Part shown: one piece after another, positions 23,837 through 32,185 of the stretch
How the letters are laid out: every line of letters begins with the position of its first letter
How positions within the stretch are numbered: position 1 is the first letter of the stretch
Assembly (NCBI GenBank): GCA_003220685.1
Contig: QHTE01000066.1
Location: forward strand, 1 to 46,571
DNA length: 46,571 nucleotides
DNA from: Candidatus Rokuibacteriota bacterium
GTDB lineage: Bacteria; Methylomirabilota; Methylomirabilia; Rokubacteriales; CSP1-6
Direction: 5' to 3'
The notes under the pieces: generated by a model
Told to the model about the DNA's origin: nothing
Database searches by the model: none
The model's input: the letters and a program-made list of their open reading frames with translations, nothing else
Program-made: the position numbers and the translations under genes

Positions 23837-24703
23837 ATGAACGGATTGCAGAGCCTCTCGAACGATCTCGCCGCGGCCGTGGAGCGCGCCGGGCGCGCGG
23901 TCTTCGCGGTCAACGGGCGCGCCCGGCTCGGGTCGACCGGCGTGCACTGGCGACCCGGGCTGGTCGTCACCGCCGACCACACCGTGCACGTCGAGGAGGA
24001 GGTCACGATCACCGGGCCCGACGGTCGGGCGCTGACGGCGCGGGTGGCCGGCCGCGACCCGACGATCGACGTCGCCGTCCTGAAGGTGGACGCGCCGGGC
24101 GTCGCGGTGGCCGAGATCGCGGATTCGGACGCGGTACGCGTCGGCCACATCGTGCTGGCGCTGGGCGCGGGGCCGCGGGCGAGCTGGGGCGTGGTGAGCT
24201 CGGTCGGCGACAAGCAGATGCTCCATCTCGACCTGACGCTCTATCCGGGCTTCTCCGGCGGTCCGCTGGTCGACGCGCAGGGGCGAGTCGTCGGCATCAA
24301 CACCTCGGGCGCGTCCCGGCACTGGCGGCTCGCCATCCCGGCGGCGGCCGTGAGCCGCGTGGTCGACGAGCTGCAGCGCCGTGGCCGCATTCCGCGGGCT
24401 TACCTGGGTGTGAGCACGCAGCCGGTCCGCCTGCCGGAGCCGGTCCGGCAGCGACTCAACCTCGATCAGCAGACCGCCGTCATCGTGGTCGAGGTGCAGG
24501 CGGAAAGCCCGGCCGCCGCGGCCGGCCTGACGATCGGCGACGTCATCGTCTCGCTCGGCGCGACCCGCATCGCCGATCCCACCGATCTCAAGTCCGCGCT
24601 GAGGCCGGACCGGGTGGGCGAACGCATCACCGCGTTGGTGCTTCGCGGCGGCGAGCCCAAGGATCTGCAGGTGACCGTCGGTGAGCGTCCAAAGCGTACC
24701 TGA
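23837..24703 (+). CDS. trypsin-like serine protease with PDZ domain (HtrA/DegP-like), no signal peptide
   Basis: ATG 23837 is chosen over ATG 23825 because GGAGG (23827-23831) lies five bases before it; the product has 288 residues. The S1C triad is intact: His48 (TADH), Asp78 (TIDVAVL) and Ser140 in GFSGGPL, where GNSGGPL is the norm. A PDZ domain follows (about 190-280: AYLGVSTQPV...AESPAAAAGLTIGDVIVSL). HtrA proteins are normally exported, but this one has no signal peptide or anchor and should be cytoplasmic. It begins a three-gene operon with a second protease (23-base overlap) and a LuxR-type regulator. Confidence 0.9.
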   Translation: MNGLQSLSNDLAAAVERAGRAVFAVNGRARLGSTGVHWRPGLVVTADHTVHVEEEVTITGPDGRALTARVAGRDPTIDVAVLKVDAPGVAVAEIADSDAVRVGHIVLALGAGPRASWGVVSSVGDKQMLHLDLTLYPGFSGGPLVDAQGRVVGINTSGASRHWRLAIPAAAVSRVVDELQRRGRIPRAYLGVSTQPVRLPEPVRQRLNLDQQTAVIVVEVQAESPAAAAGLTIGDVIVSLGATRIADPTDLKSALRPDRVGERITALVLRGGEPKDLQVTVGERPKRT

Positions 24704-25241
24704 CATCGCGGGCCTCGCCGAGCATCTGCGCGGGGTGACCGTCGAGGTGACGGACGCCGGCGATCTCCTGGGCTCCGGCGTGCTGTGGCCGGCCGGCTGC
24801 GTCGTCACGAACGCCCACGTCGTGCGACGGCCCGAGGCCACCGTGCGGCTGGTCGATGGCCGGTGCCTGCGCGCGCGCGTGCTGGCGCGTGACGTCGACG
24901 CGGACCTCGCGTTGCTCGGCGTGCTGGGGACGGGCCTCGCGGCCGCGACGCTCGCCGAGCCGGACACCGTCCGCATCGGCTCGTTCGTCGCCGCCGTCGG
25001 CCATCCGTACGGCCTGCGCGGCGCGCTGAGCGCCGGCATCGTGTGCGCGATCGGCCCGATCGAGCGGAACGGACGCCCGTGGATCCAGGCGGATCTGCGT
25101 CTGGCGCCCGGCAGCTCCGGCGGGCCGCTCGCGGATGCGGCCGGACGCATCGTCGGCGTGAATTCGAGAGCCGCCGGCTCCCTGGCCCTCGCGGTGCCGC
25201 TGAGCGTGGTCGCACGCTTCGTCGAGACCGCTCGGGTGTGA
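24681..25241 (+). CDS. trypsin-like serine protease without PDZ domain
   Basis: The 186-residue protein starts at GTG 24681 within the end of the previous gene. It consists only of a trypsin fold with triad His46 (TNAHVV), Asp75 (DADLALL) and Ser146 (GSSGGPL), and it carries VGHPYGLRGALSAGIV between them, as in HtrA proteases. It lacks a signal peptide and a PDZ domain. It is a diverged paralogue of the upstream protease. The GTGA overlap with the LuxR gene indicates tight co-expression. The two proteases may form a mixed complex, which is inference. Confidence 0.88.
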   Translation: MSVQSVPDIAGLAEHLRGVTVEVTDAGDLLGSGVLWPAGCVVTNAHVVRRPEATVRLVDGRCLRARVLARDVDADLALLGVLGTGLAAATLAEPDTVRIGSFVAAVGHPYGLRGALSAGIVCAIGPIERNGRPWIQADLRLAPGSSGGPLADAAGRIVGVNSRAAGSLALAVPLSVVARFVETARV

Positions 25242-25915
25242 CCGTGGCGGAGCGCCGCCGACTTCGCCCCGTTCCCCGCGAGCGCGAGCGGTCGAGCGCG
25301 GTCCTCGTGGTTGCCGGCAGCGAGCTGACCGCCGCGCGCATCGAGGCGATGCTGCGGGGCCGATCCGATCTGCGCGTGAGCGTGAGCGGACTCACGGAGC
25401 TCGCCCGGCGACTCGACGATCGCGCCGCCGCCGCCGTCGTCGTGCTGGCGTTACCCTCGGACGCCGCGGCGCGGGCGCTCGAGGTGCTCCGCGGGCTCCC
25501 GAGCGTCGAGGCCGTCGTGCTGCTCTCGTCGGACCCGGCCGCCGCCTGGACGGCTCAGGCTCGGCGGCTGGGCGTCCGCGCGGTCCTCCGGGACGACGCG
25601 ACGGCCGAGGAGCTCGCCGGCGCGATCGTCGCCGCGAGGGCCGGCCTCGTCGCGCTCCATCCCGATGCGCTGAAGCGATCCGCCGAGGCGCGCGCCGCCG
25701 AGCCGCACGGCGGCGCGGCGGCCCTGACCCCGCGCGAGCTCGAGATCCTCGAGATGATGGCGCAGGGAATGAGCAATCGGTCGATCGCCGGCGGGCTCGG
25801 AATCTCGAGCCAGACGGTGAAGTTCCACGTTGCCTCGATCCTCGCGAAGCTCGGGGCGGCAAGCCGCACTGAGGCGGTCACGTTCGGCGTGCGGCACGGG
25901 CTCATCGCGCTCTAG
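25238..25915 (+). CDS. LuxR-type transcription factor with degenerate receiver domain
   Basis: Starting at GTG 25238 (GTGA overlap) the product has 225 residues. The C-terminus (about 160-225, LTPRELEILEMMAQGMSNRSIAGGLGISSQTVKFHVASIL) is a clear NarL/LuxR helix-turn-helix. The N-terminal 130 residues have receiver-like alternation of strands and helices but lack its chemistry: the acidic pocket is replaced by VLVVAGSE, the phospho-acceptor Asp is missing at VVVLALPS, and the usual Lys is absent at AVLRDD. It therefore should not be phosphorylated and may respond to a ligand, or to cleavage or binding by the two proteases encoded just before it. Confidence 0.88.
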   Translation: MTVAERRRLRPVPRERERSSAVLVVAGSELTAARIEAMLRGRSDLRVSVSGLTELARRLDDRAAAAVVVLALPSDAAARALEVLRGLPSVEAVVLLSSDPAAAWTAQARRLGVRAVLRDDATAEELAGAIVAARAGLVALHPDALKRSAEARAAEPHGGAAALTPRELEILEMMAQGMSNRSIAGGLGISSQTVKFHVASILAKLGAASRTEAVTFGVRHGLIAL

Positions 25916-25940
25916 CCTCGGCCGCGCGAGCGCGGAGGGG
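25916..25940. terminator. GC hairpin between convergent genes
   Basis: CCGCG (25922-25926), loop CGAG, CGCGG (25931-25935), with outer CCTC/GGGG pairing, sits exactly between the LuxR gene and the convergent receiver gene. Location and stem suggest a bidirectional terminator; there is no T-run. Confidence 0.4.
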
Positions 25941-25944
25941 AATG

Positions 25945-26331
25945 CTAGCGGCGGGCCATCTCGAGGACCGCGGCGCGGAGCTCGTCGCCGTCGATCGGCT
26001 TGATCAAGTGCATCTGGAAACCCGGCGCCCGCGCGCGCGCGCCGCGGGTGCCGGCCGGCACCAGCGCGATGGCCGGTACCGAGCGGCCCAGGCGGACGTG
26101 CAGCTGCTGAAGCTGCGAGAGGAACTCGCGTCCGGCCGCTTCGGCCGAGGCGAGATCGCAGACGATGACGTCGGCGATGAGCGCGGCCCTGAGCGCGTCC
26201 GCGGTGCCGGCGGCGGTGACGATCGCGCTGGAGAACTCGAGCACCGATCGGAGGAAGTGTCGGGCCAGCTTGTCGTCGTCGATCACCAGCACGTGGATGC
26301 CGCGGAGATCGGCCATGGGTGCGCTGTGCAT
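25945..26331 (-). CDS. stand-alone response regulator receiver domain
   Basis: This 128-residue protein is a single CheY-like receiver: acidic pocket in VLVIDDDKLARHFLRSVLE, phospho-acceptor Asp in VIVCDLAS, and Lys in HLIKPIDGDEL. In contrast to the neighbouring LuxR protein, all phosphorylation residues are present. There is no output domain, so it probably relays a signal by protein contact. ATG 26331 and ATG 26316 are both possible starts and neither has a good ribosome site. No histidine kinase is seen in the window. Confidence 0.88.
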   Translation of the reverse strand: MHSAPMADLRGIHVLVIDDDKLARHFLRSVLEFSSAIVTAAGTADALRAALIADVIVCDLASAEAAGREFLSQLQQLHVRLGRSVPAIALVPAGTRGARARAPGFQMHLIKPIDGDELRAAVLEMARR

Positions 26332-26423
26332 GCTTCACAGATACTAACGAGGACGCCGCCTCGGCACCGGGGTCGCACGCGACAAGTTTCGCGCCGCGGG
26401 CGCCAAACTGGAGGATGGATGCG

Positions 26424-27428
26424 TCAGTCGGCGGAGCTGCGGAACGCCCGCGGCGAGCGGCCAAACCACCGCTGGAAGGCGCGGCGGAACGCGCTCGGAT
26501 CCTCGTAGCCGAGCAGAAACGCCACTTCGGACACGCCATGGCGGCCGTCACGCAGGAGCGTGGGCGCCATCTCACGCCGAAGCTCGGCGAGAAGCTTCGC
26601 GAAGGTCGTTCCCTCCTGGCGCAGCTGGCGCTGGAGTGTCCGGGCGCTGACTCCAAGGCTACGGGCGATTTCCTCCAGCGTCGGGTTCCGCTCGCTCAGC
26701 TCGGCCCACAGCGCCCGGTGCACCCGCTCGCGCTGCGTCTGCTCCTTGCCGATGCTCGCGAGCGTCTGGTCGGCGAGCGTTTCCAGATAGCCGACGAGCG
26801 TCTTGTCCGCCACGGCGATCCGGCGCGCCAGGTCATCGCTTCGGAGAAGAAAGGACGAGGCCAGCGTACCGAACTCCAGCGGCGCGCCGAAGAACCGCTC
26901 GTACTCCTTGACGTCGGCGGGCTGTCGATAGGAGAGCTGGACGAGGAGCGGCGTGACCGGCGCGGCGACCATCTCCCGGCAGGCCGACACGAGGGCCGCG
27001 AGGCGCGCGTCGACGGCGGGTCGGTACGCCCGCAGCGCCGGCTGAACGTCCAGGCGCACCCAGGTCGCGTCCTGCTCGGTGTCGATCCGGATGACCAGCG
27101 CATCCGACATGACGCGACTGTAGTGGGCGAAGCGCTTGAGCGCCGAGCCGAGGGTGCTGCTGAAGGCGCCCGCGTACCCGACGAGACCCCATTCGCGTAC
27201 CGACGTCTCGGCGCCGATTCGGAGCCCGAAGGCCGGATCCGCCACGTGCTCGGCCGCGACACGCCAGAGGCGTGTCACCGCGGCGAGCGGGATCCTCGCG
27301 TCCGGATCCGGCAGCTGGCGCTCGTCGATTTGTGCCTGACGGAGGAGCACGTCCCGGGCCACGCCCAGCTCGCCGAGCCGCTCCAGCTGAACCAGGACCA
27401 GGCGCACGAGCCCCGACGGTTCCTTCAC
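26424..27428 (-). CDS. AraC-family transcriptional regulator
   Basis: GTG 27428, preceded seven bases by GGAGG, gives 334 residues. The N-terminal 200 residues match the Arabinose-binding-like domain found in OruR/ArgR-type AraC regulators (GVARDVLLRQAQIDERQL...WRVAAEHVADPAFGLRIG). The C-terminal 100 residues carry the two helix-turn-helix units (LEEIARSLGVSARTLQRQLRQEG and VSEVAFLLGYEDPSAFRRAFQRWFG). The gene is divergent from the HlyD-like adaptor gene, with 82 bases between, so it is a reasonable candidate regulator of that export operon. Confidence 0.9.
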   Translation of the reverse strand: MKEPSGLVRLVLVQLERLGELGVARDVLLRQAQIDERQLPDPDARIPLAAVTRLWRVAAEHVADPAFGLRIGAETSVREWGLVGYAGAFSSTLGSALKRFAHYSRVMSDALVIRIDTEQDATWVRLDVQPALRAYRPAVDARLAALVSACREMVAAPVTPLLVQLSYRQPADVKEYERFFGAPLEFGTLASSFLLRSDDLARRIAVADKTLVGYLETLADQTLASIGKEQTQRERVHRALWAELSERNPTLEEIARSLGVSARTLQRQLRQEGTTFAKLLAELRREMAPTLLRDGRHGVSEVAFLLGYEDPSAFRRAFQRWFGRSPRAFRSSAD

Positions 27429-27510
27429 AATCGCGCCTCCTTGCCGGTAGAGTATCCGACAATGTGTCTCGGCGGGCGGCGCGCCCGCGGTCTTGTTACC
27501 CTGGAGTCTC

Positions 27511-28719
27511 ATGAACAGCCCCGATCTCTCGGCTCTCCGGATCGACGAGCGCGCGCGGCGCGGGCCGCGTAGCCTCGGCTGGCGCGCGCTGGCCGTGGGA
27601 CTCGCGGTGGTGCTCGCGGCCGCCGCCGGCCTGTATGTCATGCTGCGCGAGCAGGCTCCGGAGGTCGAGGTGGCGACCGTGCGCGCGGATAAGGGAGGCC
27701 GTGCGGCGCTCCTGAACGCGAGCGGGTACGTCACACCTCGCCAGCGCGCGACCATCGCGGCGAAGATCACCGCGCGGGTGAACGAGATCTACGTCGACGA
27801 GGGCATGCAGGTCGAGCCGGGACAGGTGCTCGCGAAGCTCGACGATTCCGACGCGCGGGCCCGGCTGACTTCCGCGATGGCCGAGCGCGATGCGACGGCG
27901 GCGACCCTGGGCGATCTGCGCGTGAACCTCGACAACGCCGAGCGCGAGCTCCGTCGGGTCGAGGAGCTGTGGGAGCGCAAGCTCGTGGCCGAGCAGAGCC
28001 GCGATCAGGCCCGGATGGCGGTGGACAGCTTGAAGGCGCGGATCGTGCTGGCGCGCGAGCAGGTCGGCGCTGCCGAGGCGCGCGTGAAGGTGGCGCAGCA
28101 AGACCTCGACAACTGCACGGTGCGCGCGCCCTTCGGGGGCATCGTGGTCTCCAAGGACGCGCAGCGCGGCGAGATGGTCTCGCCGGTGTCCGCCGGCGGC
28201 GGCTTCACCCGCACGGGCATCGCGACCATCGTCGACATGGCCTCGCTCGAGATCGAGGTGGACGTGAACGAGTCGTATATCGCGCGGGTGAAGGCGGGTC
28301 AGCCCGTCACCGCCGTGCTCGACGCCTACCCGGACTGGCAGATCCCGGCCAAGGTGCGCACGGTGATCCCGACGGCCGACCGGCAGAAGGCGACGGTCAA
28401 GGTACGGGCGAGCTTCGATCGACTGGATCCGCGCATCCTTCCCGACATGGGCGTCAAGGTCACGTTCCTCGGCGAGGAGCGCGGCGCGCCGGCGATGGCC
28501 GGACGGGTCCTGATCGCGCGCGCGGCGCTGGTCGAGGAGGGCGCGACCACGGCCGTGTACGTCCACCGCGACGGAAAGGTGGAGCGGCGCGCGGTGCGGC
28601 TCGGCCAGGCGCGCGGCAACGAGCAAGAGATCCTCGCCGGCCTCTCGGACGGCGAGCAGGTCGTCACCACCGGGGCCAAACAGCTGCGCGACGGCCAGTC
28701 CGTGCGCGTGAAGCGCTAG
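27511..28719 (+). CDS. HlyD/MacA-type periplasmic adaptor protein
   Basis: The ATG at 27511 follows GGAG by five to six bases and gives 402 residues; the TTG at 27493 is less likely. One N-terminal helix (about 25-46) anchors it. The lipoyl halves (SGYVTPRQRATIAAKITARVNEIYVDEGMQV and NCTVRAPFGGIVVSKDAQRGEMV) flank a coiled-coil hairpin (about 115-195). The beta-barrel and membrane-proximal domains follow. It would link an inner-membrane ABC exporter to an outer-membrane channel, and it heads a four-gene operon with an ATPase and two permeases. No TolC-like gene is present in the window. Confidence 0.9.
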   Translation: MNSPDLSALRIDERARRGPRSLGWRALAVGLAVVLAAAAGLYVMLREQAPEVEVATVRADKGGRAALLNASGYVTPRQRATIAAKITARVNEIYVDEGMQVEPGQVLAKLDDSDARARLTSAMAERDATAATLGDLRVNLDNAERELRRVEELWERKLVAEQSRDQARMAVDSLKARIVLAREQVGAAEARVKVAQQDLDNCTVRAPFGGIVVSKDAQRGEMVSPVSAGGGFTRTGIATIVDMASLEIEVDVNESYIARVKAGQPVTAVLDAYPDWQIPAKVRTVIPTADRQKATVKVRASFDRLDPRILPDMGVKVTFLGEERGAPAMAGRVLIARAALVEEGATTAVYVHRDGKVERRAVRLGQARGNEQEILAGLSDGEQVVTTGAKQLRDGQSVRVKR

Positions 28720-28747
28720 CCCAACGGCGGGCGCGGCGGCAGGCCGT

Positions 28748-28767
28748 CGCGGGGCCGGCGTCCCGCG
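28748..28767 (+). promoter_or_regulatory. hairpin in the adaptor-ATPase intergenic gap
   Basis: CGCGGG (28748-28753) and CCCGCG (28762-28767) pair around an 8-base loop in the 78-base gap between the adaptor and ATPase genes. It could stabilise or attenuate the message. Weak evidence. Confidence 0.25.
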
Positions 28768-28797
28768 GGCCGGGGCGCGCATCCAAACAGGAGACTC

Positions 28798-29523
28798 ATG
28801 GTCAGCATCGACGGGAGGGCGGACAGCAAAAGCCTGATCCGGGCGCGCGGGCTCGGAAAGACGTACCGCCGGGGCGGCGAGCAGATCCACGTGCTCCAGG
28901 GCCTCAACCTGGACGTGGACGCCAGCGATTTCGTCGCGTTCATGGGGCCGAGCGGCTCGGGCAAGACGACCTTGCTCAACCTGCTCGGCGGCCTCGACGT
29001 GCCCTCGGAGGGCAGCGTGACGGTGGCGGGCGACGAGATCACGCGCATGTCCGGGGCCAAGCTGACGGCCTGGCGCGCGCGTCACGTCGGGTTCGTCTTC
29101 CAGATGTACAACCTGATTCCCGTGCTCACCGCCTTCCAGAACGTCGAGCTGCCGCTCTTGCTCACCGGCCTGTCGAAGGCGGAGCGCCGAAGCCACGTCG
29201 AGACGGCGCTGGCCGTCGTGGGACTGGACGACCGCATGCGCCACTACCCCCGCCAGCTCTCGGGCGGACAGGAGCAGCGGGTGGGTATCGCGCGGGCGAT
29301 CGTGGCCGATCCGACCTTTCTCTTGTGCGACGAGCCGACGGGCGACCTCGACCGGAAGAGCGCCGACGAGGTCCTCGACCTGCTCGACCGCCTCGTCCGG
29401 GACCACGGAAAGACCGTGCTGCTGGTGACCCACGATCCGCGCGCGGCAGAGCACGCGCGCCTCATCCTGCATCTGGAAAAGGGCGTGCTCGTCGAGTCCG
29501 TGACCGCGTCGCCGCCGCGATGA
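28798..29523 (+). CDS. ABC transporter ATP-binding protein, MacB/LolD type
   Basis: The 241-residue ATPase has Walker A GPSGSGKTT, the LolD/MacB-type Q-loop VFQMYNLIPVLTAFQNVELPL, signature LSGGQEQRV, Walker B LLCDEPTGDLD and switch His LVTHDPRAA. AGGAGACTC precedes the ATG at 28798. MacB itself is a fused ATPase-permease, but here the ATPase is separate, so the system is closer to LolCDE or the YknXYZ type. It would drive the mechanotransmission permeases encoded downstream. Confidence 0.92.
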   Translation: MVSIDGRADSKSLIRARGLGKTYRRGGEQIHVLQGLNLDVDASDFVAFMGPSGSGKTTLLNLLGGLDVPSEGSVTVAGDEITRMSGAKLTAWRARHVGFVFQMYNLIPVLTAFQNVELPLLLTGLSKAERRSHVETALAVVGLDDRMRHYPRQLSGGQEQRVGIARAIVADPTFLLCDEPTGDLDRKSADEVLDLLDRLVRDHGKTVLLVTHDPRAAEHARLILHLEKGVLVESVTASPPR

Positions 29524-29557
29524 GGTCGACCGCGGGCCCTCACGGAATCCGTCGGGG

Positions 29558-29562
29558 CGGAG
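29558..29562 (+). promoter_or_regulatory. Shine-Dalgarno CGGAG supporting a CTG start for permease 1
   Basis: CGGAG lies seven bases before CTG 29570. No ATG, GTG or TTG occurs in this frame between the previous gene and 29705, while the coding pattern clearly begins at or before 29570. Confidence 0.5.
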
Positions 29563-29569
29563 CTCGACG

Positions 29570-30709
29570 CTGAAGTACCTGCATCTCGTCGCGAGCAATC
29601 TGCTCCGGAAGAAAACCCGCACCGCGCTCACGGCCGGGTCGTTCGCGGTCGCGCTGTTCCTGTTCGGGATCCTGTCGGCCGTCGACGGCGCCTTCCAGCA
29701 GGGCGTGGATGTGGCGGGCGTCGACCGGCTGGTGGTGCTGAACCGCGTTTCGATCATCCAGCCCCTGCCGCTCGCCTATCGCGACCGGCTGGCGAAGATT
29801 CCCGGCGTGACGAAGGTGACGTTCGCCAACTGGTTCGGCGGCGTGTACCAGGACGAGCGCAACTTCTTTCCGCAGTTCGCGATCGATCGCGAGCACTATC
29901 GCGAGATGTATCCCGAGTTCGTCGTGCCCGACGATCAATGGCAGGCCTTCCTCGGCGACAAGGAGGGCGCGATCGTCGGCGAGGCGCTGCTCGAGCGCTT
30001 CAAGTGGAAGATCGGCGATCGCATTCCGATCAAGGGCGCGATCTTCCCGGGTAACTGGGAGTTCAACATCCGCGGCGTCTACCGGGGGCGGCGGCCTCAG
30101 GACGACACCACGCAGTTCTGGTTCCGCTGGGACTATTTCGACGAGCGCAAGCCGTTCACGAAGGGCGTGGTGGGCTGGTACGTCATCCGCATTGCGAAAC
30201 CGGACGACGCCGTGCGCCTGGTGAAGGTGATCGACGAGCAGTTCGCGAACTCGCCGACCGAGACCAAGACCGACACCGAGAAAGCCTTCGCCGCTTCGTT
30301 CGTCAAGCAGATGGGCAACATCCAGCTCCTGATCATGAGCGTCGGCAGCGTCGTCTTCTTCACGCTCCTGCTCGTGACCGGCAACACGATGGCGATCGCC
30401 GTCCGGGAGCGGACGCGCGAGCTGGCCGTCCTGAAAGCGGTCGGCTTTCGCGACGGCTTCGTGCTGGCCCTCGTCCTCGTCGAGACGATGGCCGTGGCCG
30501 TGGTCGGGGGAGGCCTCGGGCTCGCGCTGGCGAAGCTCTTCACCTTGCGCGGCGATCCGACCGGAGGCCTGCTGCCCTTCTTCTACGTGTCGCCACCGTC
30601 GATCGCCGTCGGCCTCGGCCTGGCGCTGGCCGTGGGCCTCGCGGCCGGCTTCCTGCCGGCGGTCTCCGCCAGCCGGCTGCGGGTCGTCGACGCGCTCAGG
30701 CGGATCTGA
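29570..30709 (+). CDS. FtsX/MacB-type ABC transporter permease 1
   Basis: The frame is read from CTG 29570, giving 379 residues that begin LKYLHLVASNLLRKKTRTALT, which fits the MKYLPLVWxNLLRRKxRT opening normal for this family, and then a first helix (GSFAVALFLFGILSAV). Starting at GTG 29705 would delete that helix and leave a protein with only three. A large periplasmic MacB-core domain (about 70-250) and three C-terminal FtsX helices follow (MSVGSVVFFTLLLVTGNTMA; RERTRELAVLKAVGF loop). It is one of two different permeases in the exporter, each expected to have four helices. Confidence 0.88.
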   Translation: MKYLHLVASNLLRKKTRTALTAGSFAVALFLFGILSAVDGAFQQGVDVAGVDRLVVLNRVSIIQPLPLAYRDRLAKIPGVTKVTFANWFGGVYQDERNFFPQFAIDREHYREMYPEFVVPDDQWQAFLGDKEGAIVGEALLERFKWKIGDRIPIKGAIFPGNWEFNIRGVYRGRRPQDDTTQFWFRWDYFDERKPFTKGVVGWYVIRIAKPDDAVRLVKVIDEQFANSPTETKTDTEKAFAASFVKQMGNIQLLIMSVGSVVFFTLLLVTGNTMAIAVRERTRELAVLKAVGFRDGFVLALVLVETMAVAVVGGGLGLALAKLFTLRGDPTGGLLPFFYVSPPSIAVGLGLALAVGLAAGFLPAVSASRLRVVDALRRI

Positions 30710-30710
30710 C

Positions 30711-31880
30711 GTGGCCATTCCGCTCAGCTACAACGTGCGGAGCCTCGCGGCGCGATGGACCTCCACCGTGGTGGCCGTGTTGGGAATCGCGGGGACCGTC
30801 GGCGTGTTCGTGGCCATGCTCTCGCTCGCGCGCGGCTTCGAGGCCACACTGGTGGCGTCCGGGTCGGCGCGCAACGCGATCGTCCGGCGAGCGGGGGCCA
30901 CCTCCGAGATGGACAGCAGCGTGATGCTCGAGCAGGTGCGAGTGGTCGAGGACGCGCCCGGCGTCGAGCGCGGCGACAGCGGCCCGCTGGTGAGCCCCGA
31001 GGTCGTGGTGATCGCCTCGTTCCCGCTGAGAGGCCGCGGCGTCGAAGGCAACGCTCAGGTCCGGGGCGTGTCGCTCAAGGCGCTGGCGGTCCGGCCGACC
31101 GTGAAGATCGTCGCCGGCCGCGCCTTTCAACCCGGGCTGTCGGAGCTGCTCGTGGGACGCAACGTGGCCGCGAGCTACGAGGGCCTCGAGCTCGGCCAGA
31201 CCGTCCGCTTCGGCGGCGGCACCTGGACCGTGGTGGGCGTGTTCGACAGCGGCGGCACCGCGTACGATTCGGAGCTCTGGTGCGACTACAGCGTGCTGCG
31301 CCAGGTGTACCAGCGCCCGCTCAACATGTTCCAGTCGGCCACGGCGCGCCTCACGTCCCCGGCCGCGCTCACCGGGTTCAAGGACTCTCTGACCTCCGAT
31401 CCGCGCGTCACGGTGCAGATCGACCGCGAGATCGACTACTACGCGAAGCAGTCGCGGCAGCTGACGACCTTGATCACGGTCCTGGGCTCGATCATCGCCG
31501 TGGTCATGGGCATCGGCGCCGTCTTCGGCGCGCTGAACACGATGTACTCGGCCGTGTCCGAGCGCACGCGCGAGATCGCCACGCTCCGGGCGATCGGGTT
31601 CGGCAGCGGGAGCATCGTCGTGTCGTTCGTCGTCGAGGCGCTCTGCATCGCGCTCGTCGGCGGCCTCGTGGGCTGCGCCGTCGTCCTGCCGCTGAACGGC
31701 CTCACGACGGGCACCATCAACTGGCAGACGTTCTCGCACCTGGCCTTCGCGTTCCGGGTGACGCCCGGCCTGCTCGCGATGGGCCTCGCCTTCGCGCTGC
31801 TGATGGGGCTCGTCGGCGGCGTGCCGCCTGCCGTCCGGGCGGCACGCGCGCCGATCGCCTTCGCGCTCCGGGAGCTCTAG
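30711..31880 (+). CDS. FtsX/MacB-type ABC transporter permease 2
   Basis: The 389-residue protein starts at GTG 30711, one base after the previous stop (MAIPLSYNVRSLAARWTSTVVAVLGIAGTV). It has the same layout as permease 1: one N-terminal helix, a MacB-like periplasmic domain (VSPEVVVIASF...VRGVSLKALAVRPTVKIVAGRAF) and three FtsX helices with SERTREIATLRAIGFGS. The two permeases are clearly different, so the exporter is a heterodimer. Convergent with the DUF4242 gene, which ends 8 bases further on. Confidence 0.92.
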   Translation: MAIPLSYNVRSLAARWTSTVVAVLGIAGTVGVFVAMLSLARGFEATLVASGSARNAIVRRAGATSEMDSSVMLEQVRVVEDAPGVERGDSGPLVSPEVVVIASFPLRGRGVEGNAQVRGVSLKALAVRPTVKIVAGRAFQPGLSELLVGRNVAASYEGLELGQTVRFGGGTWTVVGVFDSGGTAYDSELWCDYSVLRQVYQRPLNMFQSATARLTSPAALTGFKDSLTSDPRVTVQIDREIDYYAKQSRQLTTLITVLGSIIAVVMGIGAVFGALNTMYSAVSERTREIATLRAIGFGSGSIVVSFVVEALCIALVGGLVGCAVVLPLNGLTTGTINWQTFSHLAFAFRVTPGLLAMGLAFALLMGLVGGVPPAVRAARAPIAFALREL

Positions 31881-31887
31881 CCCGGGA

Positions 31888-32163
31888 CTACGATCGATAG
31901 AAGTACGGATCGAGAACGCTGACCTCGGTGATGCGGTCGACCGGTAGGTTGTTGCGCTTGGCCGAACGCCGGATGGCCTCGGGGTCCGGCGCGTCGTAGA
32001 TGCAGAAGGTCTTCTTCTTGTCGTCGCTCACGTACGAGTGCACCCACGTCACGTTGTCCGCGAGGTTGTTGCCTATCACGGTGAGGCACGCTTGCGCGCC
32101 CATCTCGTTCACGGGGATGACGAGGCCGTCCGGGAAGGTCCGCTCGACGAGATACCGGGGCAT
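31888..32163 (-). CDS. DUF4242 (SCO4226-like) small protein
   Basis: This 91-residue protein begins MPRYLVERTFPDGL and contains the VTWVHSYVSDDKKKTFCIYDAPDPEAIRRSAKRNNLPVDRI pattern of DUF4242. A relative in Streptomyces (SCO4226) binds nickel, and others are predicted ferredoxin-fold proteins found beside catabolic genes. It is the last gene of a reverse-strand set with LigA- and LigB-like genes (22 bases after LigA). GGAG lies just upstream of the ATG. Its role in that set is unknown. Confidence 0.85.
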   Translation of the reverse strand: MPRYLVERTFPDGLVIPVNEMGAQACLTVIGNNLADNVTWVHSYVSDDKKKTFCIYDAPDPEAIRRSAKRNNLPVDRITEVSVLDPYFYRS

Positions 32164-32185
32164 CTGGGGTCTCCTTTTCGAGTTG

